Origin: Sphingopyxis witflariensis
Lineage (GTDB): Bacteria; Pseudomonadota; Alphaproteobacteria; Sphingomonadales; Sphingomonadaceae
Assembly (NCBI RefSeq): GCF_002205635.1
Contig: NZ_NISJ01000006.1
Location: 124,001-188,000, forward strand
Direction of reading: 5' to 3'
Length of the DNA stretch: 64,000 bases
The notes under the pieces were generated by a model. That model did no database searches and was not told the DNA's origin. It worked only from the letters and a program-made list of their open reading frames with translations. Below are positions 8,396 through 18,405 of this stretch, one piece after another; position 1 is the stretch's first letter; each line of letters starts with the position of its first letter. Position numbers and translations under genes: made by a program.

Positions 8396-8842
8396 ATGAT
8401 GACGCAAGCTGTTAAAACGCCCGTGCATCTGTGGATCGTCGGGGTCGTGTCGCTGTTGTGGAACAGCATCGGCATTTCGGACTATATCGGCTTCAAGCTT
8501 AAAAACGCATGGTATATCGCGCAGACGGGCTTCAATGCGGAGCAGGTCGCGTGGTTCGACGCGCTGCCGCTGTGGGCGAATATCGGATGGGCGCTCGGCG
8601 TTTGGGGCGCCTTCTTCGGCTCGGTGCTGCTGTTGATGCGCAGCCGCCACGCCGTCACCGTCTTTCTGATCTCGCTGATCGGGCTTGTCCTGCACACCGC
8701 GCATCAACTGCTTGTGGCGAAGGCCGAGTTCATCGCCCTGTTCGGCAGTGGTCCCTTGTCCTTCATGGCGGTCATCTGGATCATCGCCATCGCGCTTTAT
8801 CTTTACGCGCGGCGTCAGGCCGCAGCGGGCGTGCTGCGCTGA
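8396..8842 (+). CDS. Hypothetical four-helix membrane protein
   Basis: A 148-aa protein with four predicted membrane segments: LWIVGVVSLLWNSIGISDYI, IGWALGVWGAFFGSVLLLM, VTVFLISLIGLVLHTAHQLL and FMAVIWIIAIALYLYA. A strong ribosome site (ggaggggga) precedes two ATGs at 8396 and 8399. I recognise the type from sphingomonad genomes but not a function. It is followed at once by a perfect hairpin. Confidence 0.75.
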   Translation: MMTQAVKTPVHLWIVGVVSLLWNSIGISDYIGFKLKNAWYIAQTGFNAEQVAWFDALPLWANIGWALGVWGAFFGSVLLLMRSRHAVTVFLISLIGLVLHTAHQLLVAKAEFIALFGSGPLSFMAVIWIIAIALYLYARRQAAAGVLR

Positions 8843-8871
8843 ATCCCCCTCCCGCAAGCGGGAGGGGGATT
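8842..8871 (+). terminator. Perfect hairpin after the membrane-protein gene
   Basis: A 14-bp perfect inverted repeat, aatccccctcccgc and gcgggagggggatt, separated by two bases, begins within the stop codon of the upstream gene. No T-run follows, so it may be a stabilising 3' hairpin or part of a dispersed repeat rather than a classical terminator. Confidence 0.6.
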
Positions 8872-8898
8872 CAATGTTGATCCAAGACTAATTGCGCT

Positions 8899-8981
8899 CG
8901 TCATTGCGAGCGAAGCGAAGCAATCCAGGGCGGCCTTGCACCACTCTGGATTGCCGCGTCGCTTCGCTCCTCGCAATGACG
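8899..8981. repeat. Palindromic intergenic repeat, family C
   Basis: An inverted repeat with ends cgtcattgcgag and ctcgcaatgacg and inner arms gcgaagcgaagcaatccag / ctggattgc..gcttcgc. Elements with this end sequence are frequent between genes in many sphingomonad and other proteobacterial genomes. Only one copy is seen in this window. Confidence 0.65.
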
Positions 8982-9023
8982 ATTCAAAGCAATGTCAGGC
9001 AGCAGGGAGGTTGCAGTTTCGGC

Positions 9024-10532
9024 TCACCGCGCGCGGATGAAGGCGCGAATGTCCGCCGACAATTTGTGGCGATCTTCGTCACGAATATACATCATATGAC
9101 CCGCGTCATAATAGGTATAGCGGATGCGGTCCTGCGGTATGCCGGTGCGCGACAGCGCATATTCGGCCGCGAAAAAAGGCGTCGCGAAATCATAATAGCC
9201 CTGCGCAACCAGCACTTTCAGTCCTGAATTCTCGCGCAGCGCCTGCCCGATATAGGGGGCGACGTTGAGATAGGCGTTGGTGTCGCGCCCGCCGAGCCGC
9301 CAGTCCCATTGGCCGCCGATGCTGCCGATTGATTGATATTCGCGGTCGGTCTTGAACCCCAGCGTGTCGCGCGACCAGCTGTTAATCGCGGCGGTGTAGC
9401 CCGCGTCGATGCCATAGAAGCTGGGGTCGTTGTCGGGCTCTTCGCCCGCGCTGTCATAATCCTTGCCCGTATAGCGGCTGTCGAGTCGTCCAACGGTCAG
9501 CCCGCGGTCGCGCAGAAGCTCCTTGTAGAAACGGCTGGGCGTGACGCGCAGGTCGGCGCTCTCCAGATAGGTTTCGGACAGGCCGGTAAAGCGCGCGAGG
9601 TCGCGGCGGATCGCGGCGCGCTCCTCGCCCTGCAATTTCTGCCCCTTGAGCAGCGCGGTGGCATAGGGACCGATCGCCCATTGCCGCGCTTCCTCGGCAA
9701 AGGCTTCGGGCGAGGCGCCGGTCGCCTTGCCATGATAGAGCGCCGTCACCGCCATCGAGGGCAGGTTGGTGATCGGCGACAGCTCGTTGCCCGGCGTGTC
9801 GGCGCCCGCCGCGAAATCGAGCACGGTCGAGATCAAGATGATGCCGTTGAGCGCGACGTCATTATACGTCTCATTCATCAATTGGTTGGCGACCGCAGCC
9901 GAACGCGTCGTGCCATAGCTTTCGCCGCCCAGATATTTGGGGCTGTTCCAGCGGCCATTGTTGTTCAGCCATAGCCGGATGACCTGGGCGACAGCCTTCG
10001 CATCCTGCGTCACCCCATAATAATCCTCAGGGTTTGCCTTGCCGATCAGGTGCGAAAAGCCGGTGCCCGGCGGGTCGATGAAAACGACGTCGGTCACATC
10101 GAGCAGCGCGTCGGGATTGTCGACGATCGGATAGGGCGGGGCGCCATCATCGCGTGCATCGCCGGGGATCGCAACGCGCTTCGGCCCGAACGCCCCCATC
10201 ATCAGCCACACGGTGCCCGATCCGGGACCGCCGTTGAACAGGAAAGTCACCGGGCGAGCGGGGTCGCGGGGTTCCTTGACATAGGATGTGGTGACGATCG
10301 CCGCCTCGGGCGTACCGTCCTTGCTCTTCAGTATCGTCTCACCGATCGTCGCGGCATAGTTGATCCGCTGCCCGCCGAACGTGCCGCTGAGTTTGGTGGT
10401 GCGAATCTGCGGTTCATAGTCGGCGGGCTTTTCGGCCTTCGCCTTGTCGGCGGCGGGCGCGTTCTGCGCATGGAGGATGGACGGCGCGGCGGCGGCAAGC
10501 GCCAGAGCAATAAGCGACAGACCCGTTTTCAT
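9024..10532 (-). CDS. Secreted S10-family serine carboxypeptidase
   Basis: A 502-aa peptidase S10 protein. The signal peptide is MKTGLSLIALALAAAAPSILHA with a cut near AQNA. Alpha/beta-hydrolase landmarks: oxyanion loop FLFNGGPGSGTVWL, nucleophile Ser in GESYGTTR, Asp in GYYDFATPFF and His in YDAGHMMYI. It would trim C-terminal residues from peptides in the periplasm or outside. The start was moved in to MKTG from an upstream frame extension because the signal peptide begins there. Confidence 0.9.
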   Translation of the reverse strand: MKTGLSLIALALAAAAPSILHAQNAPAADKAKAEKPADYEPQIRTTKLSGTFGGQRINYAATIGETILKSKDGTPEAAIVTTSYVKEPRDPARPVTFLFNGGPGSGTVWLMMGAFGPKRVAIPGDARDDGAPPYPIVDNPDALLDVTDVVFIDPPGTGFSHLIGKANPEDYYGVTQDAKAVAQVIRLWLNNNGRWNSPKYLGGESYGTTRSAAVANQLMNETYNDVALNGIILISTVLDFAAGADTPGNELSPITNLPSMAVTALYHGKATGASPEAFAEEARQWAIGPYATALLKGQKLQGEERAAIRRDLARFTGLSETYLESADLRVTPSRFYKELLRDRGLTVGRLDSRYTGKDYDSAGEEPDNDPSFYGIDAGYTAAINSWSRDTLGFKTDREYQSIGSIGGQWDWRLGGRDTNAYLNVAPYIGQALRENSGLKVLVAQGYYDFATPFFAAEYALSRTGIPQDRIRYTYYDAGHMMYIRDEDRHKLSADIRAFIRAR

Positions 10533-10635
10533 TAATGGTAACTCCCCGGTTTTCGGGGGCGACCCTATGCAGCGCACGGAAGGGCGGCAAGGCTACTTGT
10601 CGGTTACAAATGGGCTTTTGTCGAAGCGGTAGCGC

Positions 10636-10926
10636 TCAGGCGGCTTTGGGTTGCACCGACAATTGCAGGCCGAGCGCGTCGAGGACTGCGGTCAGTGTCT
10701 CCAGCGTCGGATTGCCATTCTCCGACAGCGCATTGTAGAGCGCCTGCCGTCCAAGACCTGACTTGCGCGCGATTTCGCTCATGCCTTTCGAACGCGCAAC
10801 GTCGCCGATGGCCCGCGCGATTTCCTGCGGCGAGCCATCTTCCATCCAGATTTTGAGATAATCGACAATATCGGCTTCGGAGGACAGATAGTCCGCAGGG
10901 TCAAAGGGGATCGTTTTCGTTCCCAA
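10636..10926 (-). CDS. HigA/COG3636-type antitoxin
   Basis: A 96-aa protein with a C-terminal helix-turn-helix (KGMSEIARKSGLGRQALYNAL followed by NPTLETLTAVLDALG), typical of the addiction-module antidote family. I place the start at a TTG (10924-10926), which has aaggag 7 nt upstream; no ATG is available nearby. Its 5' end overlaps the end of the upstream toxin gene by about 26 bp, so toxin precedes antitoxin, as in the higBA order. Confidence 0.8.
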   Translation of the reverse strand: MGTKTIPFDPADYLSSEADIVDYLKIWMEDGSPQEIARAIGDVARSKGMSEIARKSGLGRQALYNALSENGNPTLETLTAVLDALGLQLSVQPKAA

Positions 10927-11275
10927 AACCAAACTCCTTGGCAAACGCCTTGGCACGGACAATGTCGCCCGCCTGACTGTCCTTGTCCCCACCCGCCAGC
11001 AGCACGATGACCGTGTCGCCCTGCTGGATGAAATAGACGCGATAGCCGGGACCGAAGAACATGCGCAGTTCGTGCACGCCATCGCCCACCGACTGACAAT
11101 CGCCGAATTGTCCGTCGGAGAGTCGCCGCAGCCGTTTAATGATGCGCAGTCGCCCATGGCGGTCGCGCAACTTTTTCAGCCAGCGGGCGAAATCGTCGGA
11201 CTGCTCCAGCGAGAAGCCTTGTCCTTTATAGAGGACATTTTCGACCATGTCAATCCAATCCAATTCCATCGCCAT
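10901..11275 (-). CDS. RelE/HigB-like toxin (COG3657)
   Basis: A 124-aa protein of the phage-derived Gp49/HigB-like addiction-module killer family. Core features: FARWLKKLRDRHGRLRIIKR, HELRMFFGPGYRVYF and VIVLLAGGDKDSQ. Such toxins cut mRNA on the ribosome. ATG 11275 is used here; ATG 11248 is as likely, because the first 16 residues lie outside the family core. It forms an operon with the overlapping antitoxin gene. Confidence 0.82.
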   Translation of the reverse strand: MAMELDWIDMVENVLYKGQGFSLEQSDDFARWLKKLRDRHGRLRIIKRLRRLSDGQFGDCQSVGDGVHELRMFFGPGYRVYFIQQGDTVIVLLAGGDKDSQAGDIVRAKAFAKEFGFGNENDPL

Positions 11276-11366
11276 CGTTTGACGATTCCTAGCATTGGAT
11301 TGATTCTCTACATCCAGCCGTCAGCGGCTGCTATTTGGCAAATTGCATGGTTCGCTTTGGTGCGTC

Positions 11367-13553
11367 CTACCGCCCCCACTTCGTCTTGCTCTGCTTCCCG
11401 AAGCGCCCCTTGCGCGTCCCCGGTTTGCCCTCATTGCTGCGGCCAACCCTCGGCGCGACCTGTTCGTCCACCGGCAGTCCCAACTCATCCGCCTCCAGCT
11501 TGCGGATTTCGTCGCGGAGGCGGCCGGCTTCCTCGAACTCTAGGTCCGCCGCCGCATCACGCATGCGCTTTTCCAAGTCCTGGATATAGGCGCGAAGGTT
11601 ATGCCCGACCATGTGGGCAGGCTTGTCGTCGCCGATGTCGATGGTGACGCTGTCTTTCGACGCGACATGCGCGATGATGTCGCCGATGTTGCGCTTGATC
11701 GTCGTCGGGGTGATGCCATGCTCGACATTATAGGCGTGCTGCTTTTCGCGGCGGCGGTCGGTTTCGCGCATCGCGCGTTCCATGCTGCCGGTGATGCGGT
11801 CGGCATAGAGGATGACGCGGCCGTCGACATTGCGTGCGGCGCGGCCGATCGTTTGCACCAGCGAGGTTTCGCTGCGCAGGAAACCTTCCTTGTCGGCGTC
11901 GAGGATCGCGACCAGCCCACATTCGGGAATGTCGAGCCCTTCGCGCAGCAGGTTGATCCCGATGAGCACGTCGAACACCCCGAGCCGCAGGTCGCGGATA
12001 ATCTCGATCCGCTCCAGCGTCTCGACGTCGCTGTGCATATAGCGGACCTTCAGCCCCGCTTCGTGCAGGAACTCGGTCAGATCCTCGGCCATGCGCTTGG
12101 TCAGCGTGGTGACGAGGGTGCGATATCCCGCTGCAGCGGTCTTCTTTGCCTCGACGATCAGGTCGTCGACCTGTTCCTCGACGGGCTTGATCTCGACCGG
12201 CGGGTCGATCAGCCCGGTGGGACGGATGATCTGCTCGGCGAAGACGCCCTGCGTGCGTTCCATCTCCCACGTTCCGGGGGTTGCCGACACGCTGACCGTC
12301 TGCGGCCGCATCATATCCCACTCGGCGAAGCGTAGCGGCCGGTTGTCGATGCACGAGGGCAGGCGGAAGCCATATTCGGCAAGCGTGATCTTGCGGCGGT
12401 GATCCCCCTTCGACATCGCGCCGATCTGCGGGATCGTCTGGTGGCTTTCGTCGACGAAGAGTAGGGCATTGTCGGGCAGATATTCGAACAGGGTCGGCGG
12501 CGGCTCGCCGGGCAGGCGGCCGGTGAGGAAGCGGCTGTAATTTTCGATCCCCGCGCAACTGCCCGTCGCGGCGATCATTTCGAGGTCGAAATGGGTGCGC
12601 TGTTCGAGGCGCTGTGCTTCGAGCAACCGGCCTTCGGTTTCGAGCTCCTTCAGCCGTTCGGTCAGCTCATGCTTGATCGCCTCGCTCGCCTGTTTCAGCG
12701 TCGGCCCCGGGGTCACATAGTGCGAATTGGCAAAGACGCGGACATAGTTGAGGCTAGCGATCTTCTTCCCCGTCAGCGGGTCGAATTCGACAATATCCTC
12801 AATCTCGTCGCCGAAGAAGCTGACGCGCCATGCCATATCGTCATAGTGCGACGGGAAAATTTCCAGACTATCCCCGCGGACACGGAAATTGCCGCGCGCA
12901 AAAGCGGCGTCGTTGCGCTTGTACTGAAGCGCGACAAGCTGGCGGATGATCTCGCGATTGTCGGCGACCTGACCCTTTTTCAGATCGAAGATCATCGCCG
13001 AATAGGTCTCGACCGAGCCGATGCCGTAAATGCACGACACCGATGCGACGATGATGACATCGTCGCGTTCGAGCAGCGCACGCGTCGCCGAGTGGCGCAT
13101 GCGGTCGATCGCTTCGTTTACCGAGCTTTCCTTCTCGATATAGGTGTCCGACCGCGGCACATAGGCCTCGGGCTGGTAATAGTCGTAATAGCTGACGAAA
13201 TATTCGACCGCATTGTTCGGGAAAAAGCTTTTGAACTCGCCATAAAGCTGCGCCGCGAGGATCTTGTTCGGGGCGAGGATCAACGCAGGGCGCTGCAACT
13301 CGTCGATGACCTTCGCCATGGTGAAGGTCTTGCCCGACCCGGTGACCCCCAGCAGCACCTGATCGCGTTCGCCGTCGAGCGCGGTCGAAACGAGTTCGCG
13401 AATCGCCGTGGGCTGGTCGCCCGCTGGTTCATATTCGCTAACCAGTTCGAATCGCTTGCCGCCTTCGACCTTTTCGGGGCGCGCGGGACGGTGCGGGACA
13501 TAGTCGCCGCTGGTGTCGATTTCCTCGAGCGAGGTACGAATCTGAATTGCCAT
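11367..13553 (-). CDS. uvrB: Excinuclease ABC subunit B
   Basis: A 728-aa nucleotide-excision-repair helicase. Walker A is [14 protein letters not shown], the damage-binding beta-hairpin is [12 protein letters not shown], and the helicase motifs [13 protein letters not shown] and QTIGRAARN follow. A UVR domain ([18 protein letters not shown]) that binds UvrC lies near the end, after which is a basic tail. The start [16 protein letters not shown] is chosen over a 12-residue extension. It is divergent from the DUF3617 lipoprotein gene. Confidence 0.96.
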   Translation of the reverse strand: MAIQIRTSLEEIDTSGDYVPHRPARPEKVEGGKRFELVSEYEPAGDQPTAIRELVSTALDGERDQVLLGVTGSGKTFTMAKVIDELQRPALILAPNKILAAQLYGEFKSFFPNNAVEYFVSYYDYYQPEAYVPRSDTYIEKESSVNEAIDRMRHSATRALLERDDVIIVASVSCIYGIGSVETYSAMIFDLKKGQVADNREIIRQLVALQYKRNDAAFARGNFRVRGDSLEIFPSHYDDMAWRVSFFGDEIEDIVEFDPLTGKKIASLNYVRVFANSHYVTPGPTLKQASEAIKHELTERLKELETEGRLLEAQRLEQRTHFDLEMIAATGSCAGIENYSRFLTGRLPGEPPPTLFEYLPDNALLFVDESHQTIPQIGAMSKGDHRRKITLAEYGFRLPSCIDNRPLRFAEWDMMRPQTVSVSATPGTWEMERTQGVFAEQIIRPTGLIDPPVEIKPVEEQVDDLIVEAKKTAAAGYRTLVTTLTKRMAEDLTEFLHEAGLKVRYMHSDVETLERIEIIRDLRLGVFDVLIGINLLREGLDIPECGLVAILDADKEGFLRSETSLVQTIGRAARNVDGRVILYADRITGSMERAMRETDRRREKQHAYNVEHGITPTTIKRNIGDIIAHVASKDSVTIDIGDDKPAHMVGHNLRAYIQDLEKRMRDAAADLEFEEAGRLRDEIRKLEADELGLPVDEQVAPRVGRSNEGKPGTRKGRFGKQSKTKWGR

Positions 13554-13657
13554 TGCTGCCAATATGGTATCGAGGGCGCCCAACGACAATCATAATGGTT
13601 CGCAACCAAATAGGCCCATCCGGGTTTCCGATCTTATCCAACAGGAGGATGCAATTT

Positions 13658-14170
13658 ATGAAGAAATTTATGACGATCGCCGCGCTCGGCGTGGTGCTGG
13701 CCGTGGCTGGCTGTGGCAAGGCTGACGGCCCGGTCAAGCGCGAAGCCGGCAATTGGAAAAACGACGTCAAGCTGGTGAAGTTTGAAGTTCCCGGCATGCC
13801 CGACGAGATGAAGGCGGGCATGAAGCAGATGATGGAAGGCGCCAGCGGCCTTGATCAGTGCCTCAGCCAGGAACAGGTCGACAAGGAAGATCTGGCGGCC
13901 GAACTGTCCAAGGCGCAGGCCGGCGGCGGCGAATGCAAATGGTCGAAAAAGGACGTTGCGGGCGGCAAGATCGATATCGCCGGCACCTGCACCGCGCAGG
14001 GGCAGACCATCGACATGAAGATGGTCGGCACGATGGAAGCCAAGAAGAGCGACGTCACCACCACGATCAAGGGCAAGGCGCCGACCGGCGGGGATATGGA
14101 GATGGTCATTCAGAACGTCGCCACCCACACCGGCCCGTGCAAGGCGGGCGCCGCGCCGGTCGCGGGCTAA
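13658..14170 (+). CDS. DUF3617 family lipoprotein
   Basis: A 170-aa protein with a lipoprotein signal: MKKFMTIAALGVVLAVAGCG, lipobox AVAGC. The mature part shows the DUF3617 pattern: GNWKNDVKLVKFEVPGMP, CLSQEQVDK, then paired cysteines in ECKWSK, GTCTAQG and GPCKAG. Function unknown; probably envelope-located. A strong ribosome site, caggagga, precedes the ATG. Confidence 0.85.
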   Translation: MKKFMTIAALGVVLAVAGCGKADGPVKREAGNWKNDVKLVKFEVPGMPDEMKAGMKQMMEGASGLDQCLSQEQVDKEDLAAELSKAQAGGGECKWSKKDVAGGKIDIAGTCTAQGQTIDMKMVGTMEAKKSDVTTTIKGKAPTGGDMEMVIQNVATHTGPCKAGAAPVAG

Positions 14171-14198
14171 GCGTCATTCGCCACGAGAAAAACCGGGG

Positions 14199-14224
14199 GG
14201 GCGTCGGCTATGCCGGCGCCCTTT
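14199..14224 (+). terminator. Probable terminator after DUF3617 gene
   Basis: A 10-bp stem, gggcgtcggc and gccggcgccc with one G-U pair, has a 3-base loop and is followed by ttt. It lies about 30 bp after the stop codon of the DUF3617 gene, a fitting place for a Rho-independent terminator with a weak T-run. Confidence 0.65.
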
Positions 14225-14692
14225 CGCGTTGGGCAATGGTGTGTCGCTGAAAGGGGTGGTGGCGGACTTGCCGGACGGGTCAGCAGGTGGGGCTGCCTCA
14301 CCGTCCGGCGAAGTCACTGTTCATGAAGCCGGGGGAGATTCGAAAAGCGCCAGGGACCAGCTCGCGCTCTTCGGCCCACCGGCTTCAATTCGTCCAACCG
14401 AGACATGTCCCAGGGTGGACCGCGGCACTGTGGGGGGACACCGCGACGATGAGATAATCGCAGAATGTGCGAGGGGCGGGCAGTTACATGGGGTCACGTT
14501 GCCGCATGTCGCCAGTTGATAACTCTTTGTTAACCTTGTTCGACGTTTTTTGGGGCCGATTGGCGCGGCCTGTATTTTCTGATAAGGGGTTTGGCCAATC
14601 TGTTACCGTTACAAGCTAGTAACAACGGCTGGCCGTGCTTCTTGATTGGCGTATCTACCGCGCAGCTCGTTCGGGGGCATTTGAGGGGTCGC
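14225..14692. other. 470-bp gap with no supported gene
   Basis: An open frame at 14229-14519 has no recognisable family and no good start context, so I do not call it. Near the end, an AT-richer stretch (taactctttgttaacc, about 14520-14536) may hold the promoter of the downstream TPR gene. Confidence 0.4.
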
Positions 14693-16489
14693 ATGGACGA
14701 CGCGAAAGCGAATGAAACGCAGCACGGCGGCGACGCCGACCGGATCATTGCCGAGGAGCTTCAGCAGCTGCTGGACTCGCCGGTTTTCGTTCGCTCGCCC
14801 GTCCTGTCGCGCCTGCTTCAGTTTTTGGTCGAGCATCGTCTGCGCGGTGGCCGCGCGTCGCCCAAAGCTTATGCGATCGCGACCGAAGCGCTCGGCCGCA
14901 GCGCCGATTTCGATCCCGCCGTCGACAGCTATCCGCGGGTGATGGTCGGGCGACTGCGCAGCTTGCTCGATCGCTATTATTCGGACACCCCATGGGTCCA
15001 CCGCCTGCGCGTGCCGCAGGGAAGTTATGAAGTCGTGGTGCAATATCGCTCTGGGCCGCCTGCGCGGTCGGCGGAGGCCAGTGCCGCGGGTGTGGGCGCG
15101 GTCGCCAAGGAGGCGACGACGCCCTCCGTTTCGGCTGCCATATCGCCACCGCTCCGCATTTCCGCTGCGCCGGGATCGCGGCTGGGTCTTTGGGCCGTGG
15201 GGGTCATCATCGCCGGGCTCGCGCTGTTTACCGGCTGGTGGGTGTTCGATGGCCCGAACCGCCTGTTCGCCGGTAAACCGGTGGCCAGGCCGATTCTCGA
15301 GGTCAGTGCGCCGTCTGCGGGCGAAACGCCGTTGTCGCGGGCGCTTGCCCGTGCGCTCGATGGCAAGCTGCGCGACGGATTGCGGCGCTTCGATCTCGTC
15401 GATCTGCTCAGCGCCAAGGCGCCGGGCGGCACCACCCCCGTGCCGCGCGCCGACTATCGACTCGATGCTTCGCTGGTTCGGACGCTCGAAGGGCCTGTCG
15501 ATATCACGCTGGTGCTCAATCGCGTGGCGGATCAGCGAACCATTTGGTCGCAGCAGCTGCGCCTGACTGCCGATCAGGTGCCCGAATATACCGGGCTCGA
15601 ACCCGCGATAGCCCAGATTGCCGGCGATTATGGCGTGATCGTGCGCGACCAGATTCAGCGTCAGCCCGATAATTTCGCTGCCGGTTTTCCGTGCGTCGCG
15701 CAATTCAACCGGATGCGCCAGATGCGCAGTCCGACGACCGCCAGGCAGGTCGATCGCTGTTTGCGCGCTACACTCGATGCCAGTCCGCTCGACACGTTCG
15801 CGCTCAATGCGCTGTCGTTGCTGCGCTATGGCGACTGGCAACCCCTGCGCGGTACGCCCAAGGGGAGTGAGGCGTTGGCGGAGGCGCGCTCGCTCGCCGA
15901 GCGTGCTTATGAAAGCGGCCCCAATACATCGGCGGGGCTTTTTGCGATGGCACGCGCTCATTTTTACGCCGGCAATTGCCCGAGCGGGAATGCGATGGGT
16001 GGCGCCGCCGTAGCGCTCAACCCCTATGATGCCGATATGGCGGGCTTTCTGGGGCTGTTCAAACTTGCCTGCGGCCAGATGGCCGACGGCGAAATCCTGT
16101 TGCAGCGTTCGCTTGACCTCGACGCTTCCTATCCGGGCGTCCCCGCCGTCGCGCTGGCCTTTGTCCTGTCGCAACGCGGCGAGCAGGAGCGCGCGACACA
16201 TGTCCTCGACCAGATTCCGTCGCCGAGCAAAATGGAGCCGCAATATCTGATGACGCGCGCGATCGTTGTGGCGCGTGGCGGCGACGTTGCTGCGGCACGG
16301 CGGATATGGCGGCGACTGACCGATTATACGAAACAGCCGGCGAACGCGCCGCCCGAAAAAATATTGCGCCAGTTCATGATTACCCCGGTTATCATCGAGC
16401 GCGCCGCCGCGGCGCTACGCGATTCGGGCGTCGTCCCGGCGGCGGCGGTTCCCGCACGCGCGGCGCTGCGCGTGCGGCCTGGGGAATAA
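14693..16489 (+). CDS. Membrane-anchored TPR protein with N-terminal regulatory-type domain
   Basis: A 598-aa protein. Residues about 12-105 form the domain often found before sensor or TPR regions (FVRSPVLSRLLQFLVEHRL, then KAYAIATEALGR, FDPAVDSYPRVMVGRLRSLL). One transmembrane helix follows (LGLWAVGVIIAGLALFTGWWVF), then a TolB/adenylate-cyclase-like middle and TPR-like helices to the end. The layout resembles CadC-like or cyclase-associated regulators, but no DNA-binding or catalytic residues can be claimed. Start MDDAKANET follows gagggg. Confidence 0.7.
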   Translation: MDDAKANETQHGGDADRIIAEELQQLLDSPVFVRSPVLSRLLQFLVEHRLRGGRASPKAYAIATEALGRSADFDPAVDSYPRVMVGRLRSLLDRYYSDTPWVHRLRVPQGSYEVVVQYRSGPPARSAEASAAGVGAVAKEATTPSVSAAISPPLRISAAPGSRLGLWAVGVIIAGLALFTGWWVFDGPNRLFAGKPVARPILEVSAPSAGETPLSRALARALDGKLRDGLRRFDLVDLLSAKAPGGTTPVPRADYRLDASLVRTLEGPVDITLVLNRVADQRTIWSQQLRLTADQVPEYTGLEPAIAQIAGDYGVIVRDQIQRQPDNFAAGFPCVAQFNRMRQMRSPTTARQVDRCLRATLDASPLDTFALNALSLLRYGDWQPLRGTPKGSEALAEARSLAERAYESGPNTSAGLFAMARAHFYAGNCPSGNAMGGAAVALNPYDADMAGFLGLFKLACGQMADGEILLQRSLDLDASYPGVPAVALAFVLSQRGEQERATHVLDQIPSPSKMEPQYLMTRAIVVARGGDVAAARRIWRRLTDYTKQPANAPPEKILRQFMITPVIIERAAAALRDSGVVPAAAVPARAALRVRPGE

Positions 16490-16603
16490 ACGCACATATT
16501 CTTTATGCGTTTGCGACCTGTCGCCAGCCCTCTTGCCAGCTTCGCTGCTGCGCTCTAGGGCATTTTTCAACATTCACGACATAGTCAGCAAAAGGAACTG
16601 TGC

Positions 16604-16840
16604 ATGAGCGATTCGGCCGAAAAGGTAAAAAAGATCGTCGTCGAACATCTCGGCGTCGAAGCAGACAAGGTCACCGAGGAAGCGAGCTTCATCGATGATC
16701 TGGGTGCCGACAGCCTCGATATCGTCGAACTGGTGATGGCGTTCGAAGAAGAATTCGGCGTCGAAATCCCTGATGATGCGGCGGAAAAGATCGCGACCGT
16801 CAAGGACGCGATCGACTATATCGAAGCGAACAAGGGCTAA
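16604..16840 (+). CDS. acpP: Acyl carrier protein
   Basis: A 78-aa acidic protein carrying growing fatty acyl chains on a phosphopantetheine arm. The attachment serine lies in [18 protein letters not shown]. Length and sequence fit AcpP of type II fatty acid synthesis. The ribosome site aaagga lies just upstream of the ATG. A strong hairpin terminator separates it from fabF, so the two may be regulated separately. Confidence 0.97.
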   Translation: MSDSAEKVKKIVVEHLGVEADKVTEEASFIDDLGADSLDIVELVMAFEEEFGVEIPDDAAEKIATVKDAIDYIEANKG

Positions 16841-16894
16841 AGCGGCCCGGTCCGGCCCAGCCGGACGCGGCGGCGACGCCGCCCACGCGTTTCC

Positions 16895-16940
16895 GGCTTC
16901 CCGGTCCAGAGCCTATGCGCTGTGACCGGGAAGCCTTTTT
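16895..16940 (+). terminator. Rho-independent terminator after acpP
   Basis: A perfect 11-bp stem, ggcttcccggt and accgggaagcc, with a 19-base loop and a run of five T at 16936-16940. It lies 55 bp after acpP and 68 bp before fabF, so it should end most acpP transcripts or limit read-through into fabF. Confidence 0.88.
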
Positions 16941-17007
16941 CTTGGGTACGCGCTGAACTATATTTGGGCCATGCCGCTGCGGCGGGTGGCCGACGAAAGG
17001 ACTGATT

Positions 17008-18267
17008 ATGCGCCGGGTTGTGGTGACGGGATTGGGTTTGGTGACGCCGCTGGGCGCCGATGTGGAAACCGTTTGGGCCAACCTGCTCGCCAGCAAATCG
17101 GGCGCGGGTCCGATCACGCATTTCGATGCGTCGGACCAGAAATGCACGATCGCGTGCGAGGTGAAGGGCCCCGACCATGAATATGGTTTCGACCCCGCCA
17201 AGCGAGTCGATCACAAGGTGCAGCGTCAGGTCGATCCCTTCATCATCTTCGGTATCGATGCCGCCGGTCAGGCGATCGAAGACGCGGGTCTTGAGGACAT
17301 GTCCGATGAAATGAAGCTGCGCGCAGGCTGCTCGATCGGTTCGGGCATCGGCGGTCTGCCGGGCATCGAAAGCGAAAGCCTGCTGCTCGCCGAAAAGGGC
17401 CCGGGCCGCGTTTCGCCGCATTTCGTCCACGGCCGCCTGATCAATCTGATCTCGGGCCAGGTCAGCATCAAATATGGCCTGCAAGGGCCCAACCATGCGG
17501 TTGTCACCGCCTGCTCGACCGGGGCACATTCGATCGGCGACGCCGCGCGGATGATCCGCGACGACGATGCCGACATCATGCTCGCGGGCGGCGCAGAGGC
17601 GACGATCTGCCCGATCGGTATCGCGGGCTTCGCGCAGGCACGCGCACTGAACATGAGCTATAACGACCGCCCCGAACAGGCGAGCCGTCCCTATGACAAA
17701 GACCGCGACGGTTTCGTGATGGGCGAGGGCGCTGGCGTCGTCGTGCTCGAGGAATATGAGCATGCCAAGGCCCGTGGCGCCAAGATCTACGCCGAAGTCG
17801 TCGGCTACGGCCTGTCGGGCGATGCCTATCACGTCACCGCGCCGCATCCCGAAGGTTCGGGCGCGTTCCGCTCGATGGAAATGGCGTTGAAAAAGGCGGG
17901 CATGACCCCCGCCGACATCGACTATATCAACGCGCACGGCACCTCGACCATGGCCGACACGATCGAACTCGGCGCGGTCAAGCGCCTGTTCGGCGACGCA
18001 ATCGGCGACGTATCGATGAGCTCGACCAAATCGGCGATCGGCCATTTGCTCGGCGGTGCCGGCGCGGTCGAGACGATCTTCTGCATCCTCGCGATCCGCG
18101 ACCAGATCGTCCCCCCGACGCTCAACCTCGACAATCCCGATGAGGGCACCGAAGGTGTCGACCTCGTCCCGCATGTCGCCAAGAAGCGCAAGGTCAAGGC
18201 CGCTCTCAACAACAGCTTCGGCTTTGGCGGAACCAACGCCAGCGTCATCGTCAAGGCTATCGACTAA
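17008..18267 (+). CDS. fabF: 3-oxoacyl-ACP synthase II
   Basis: A 419-aa beta-ketoacyl-ACP synthase (KAS II) that elongates acyl-ACP with malonyl-ACP. Catalytic triad: Cys in VTACSTGAHSIGD, His in NAHGTSTMADT and His in SAIGHLLGGAGAVE. The N-terminus RRVVVTGLGLVTPLG is typical. It is next to acpP as in most bacteria and is followed by a family B repeat. Confidence 0.97.
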   Translation: MRRVVVTGLGLVTPLGADVETVWANLLASKSGAGPITHFDASDQKCTIACEVKGPDHEYGFDPAKRVDHKVQRQVDPFIIFGIDAAGQAIEDAGLEDMSDEMKLRAGCSIGSGIGGLPGIESESLLLAEKGPGRVSPHFVHGRLINLISGQVSIKYGLQGPNHAVVTACSTGAHSIGDAARMIRDDDADIMLAGGAEATICPIGIAGFAQARALNMSYNDRPEQASRPYDKDRDGFVMGEGAGVVVLEEYEHAKARGAKIYAEVVGYGLSGDAYHVTAPHPEGSGAFRSMEMALKKAGMTPADIDYINAHGTSTMADTIELGAVKRLFGDAIGDVSMSSTKSAIGHLLGGAGAVETIFCILAIRDQIVPPTLNLDNPDEGTEGVDLVPHVAKKRKVKAALNNSFGFGGTNASVIVKAID

Positions 18268-18274
18268 GCGCCTT

Positions 18275-18405
18275 ATCCTCCCTGTCGCGAAGCGATGGGG
18301 AGGTGGCAGTCCCGCAGGGGCTGATGGAGGGGCCGCAACCTCAGCGCCCCTCCACCGTCGCTTCGCGGCGATCCCCCTCCCCATCGCTTCGCGACAGGGA
18401 GGATT
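18275..18405. repeat. Palindromic intergenic repeat, family B copy 2
   Basis: Related to 7488-7616: atcctccctgtcgcgaagcg and ggggaggtggcag at the left, cccctccccatcgc and gcgacagggaggat at the right. The outer arms are longer and better matched than in copy 1. It lies directly after fabF and could serve as a terminator hairpin. Confidence 0.75.

Noticed and set aside
14229..14519. 96-aa open frame after the DUF3617 gene
   Set aside because: No recognisable domain and no good ribosome site; composition like random GC-rich sequence.
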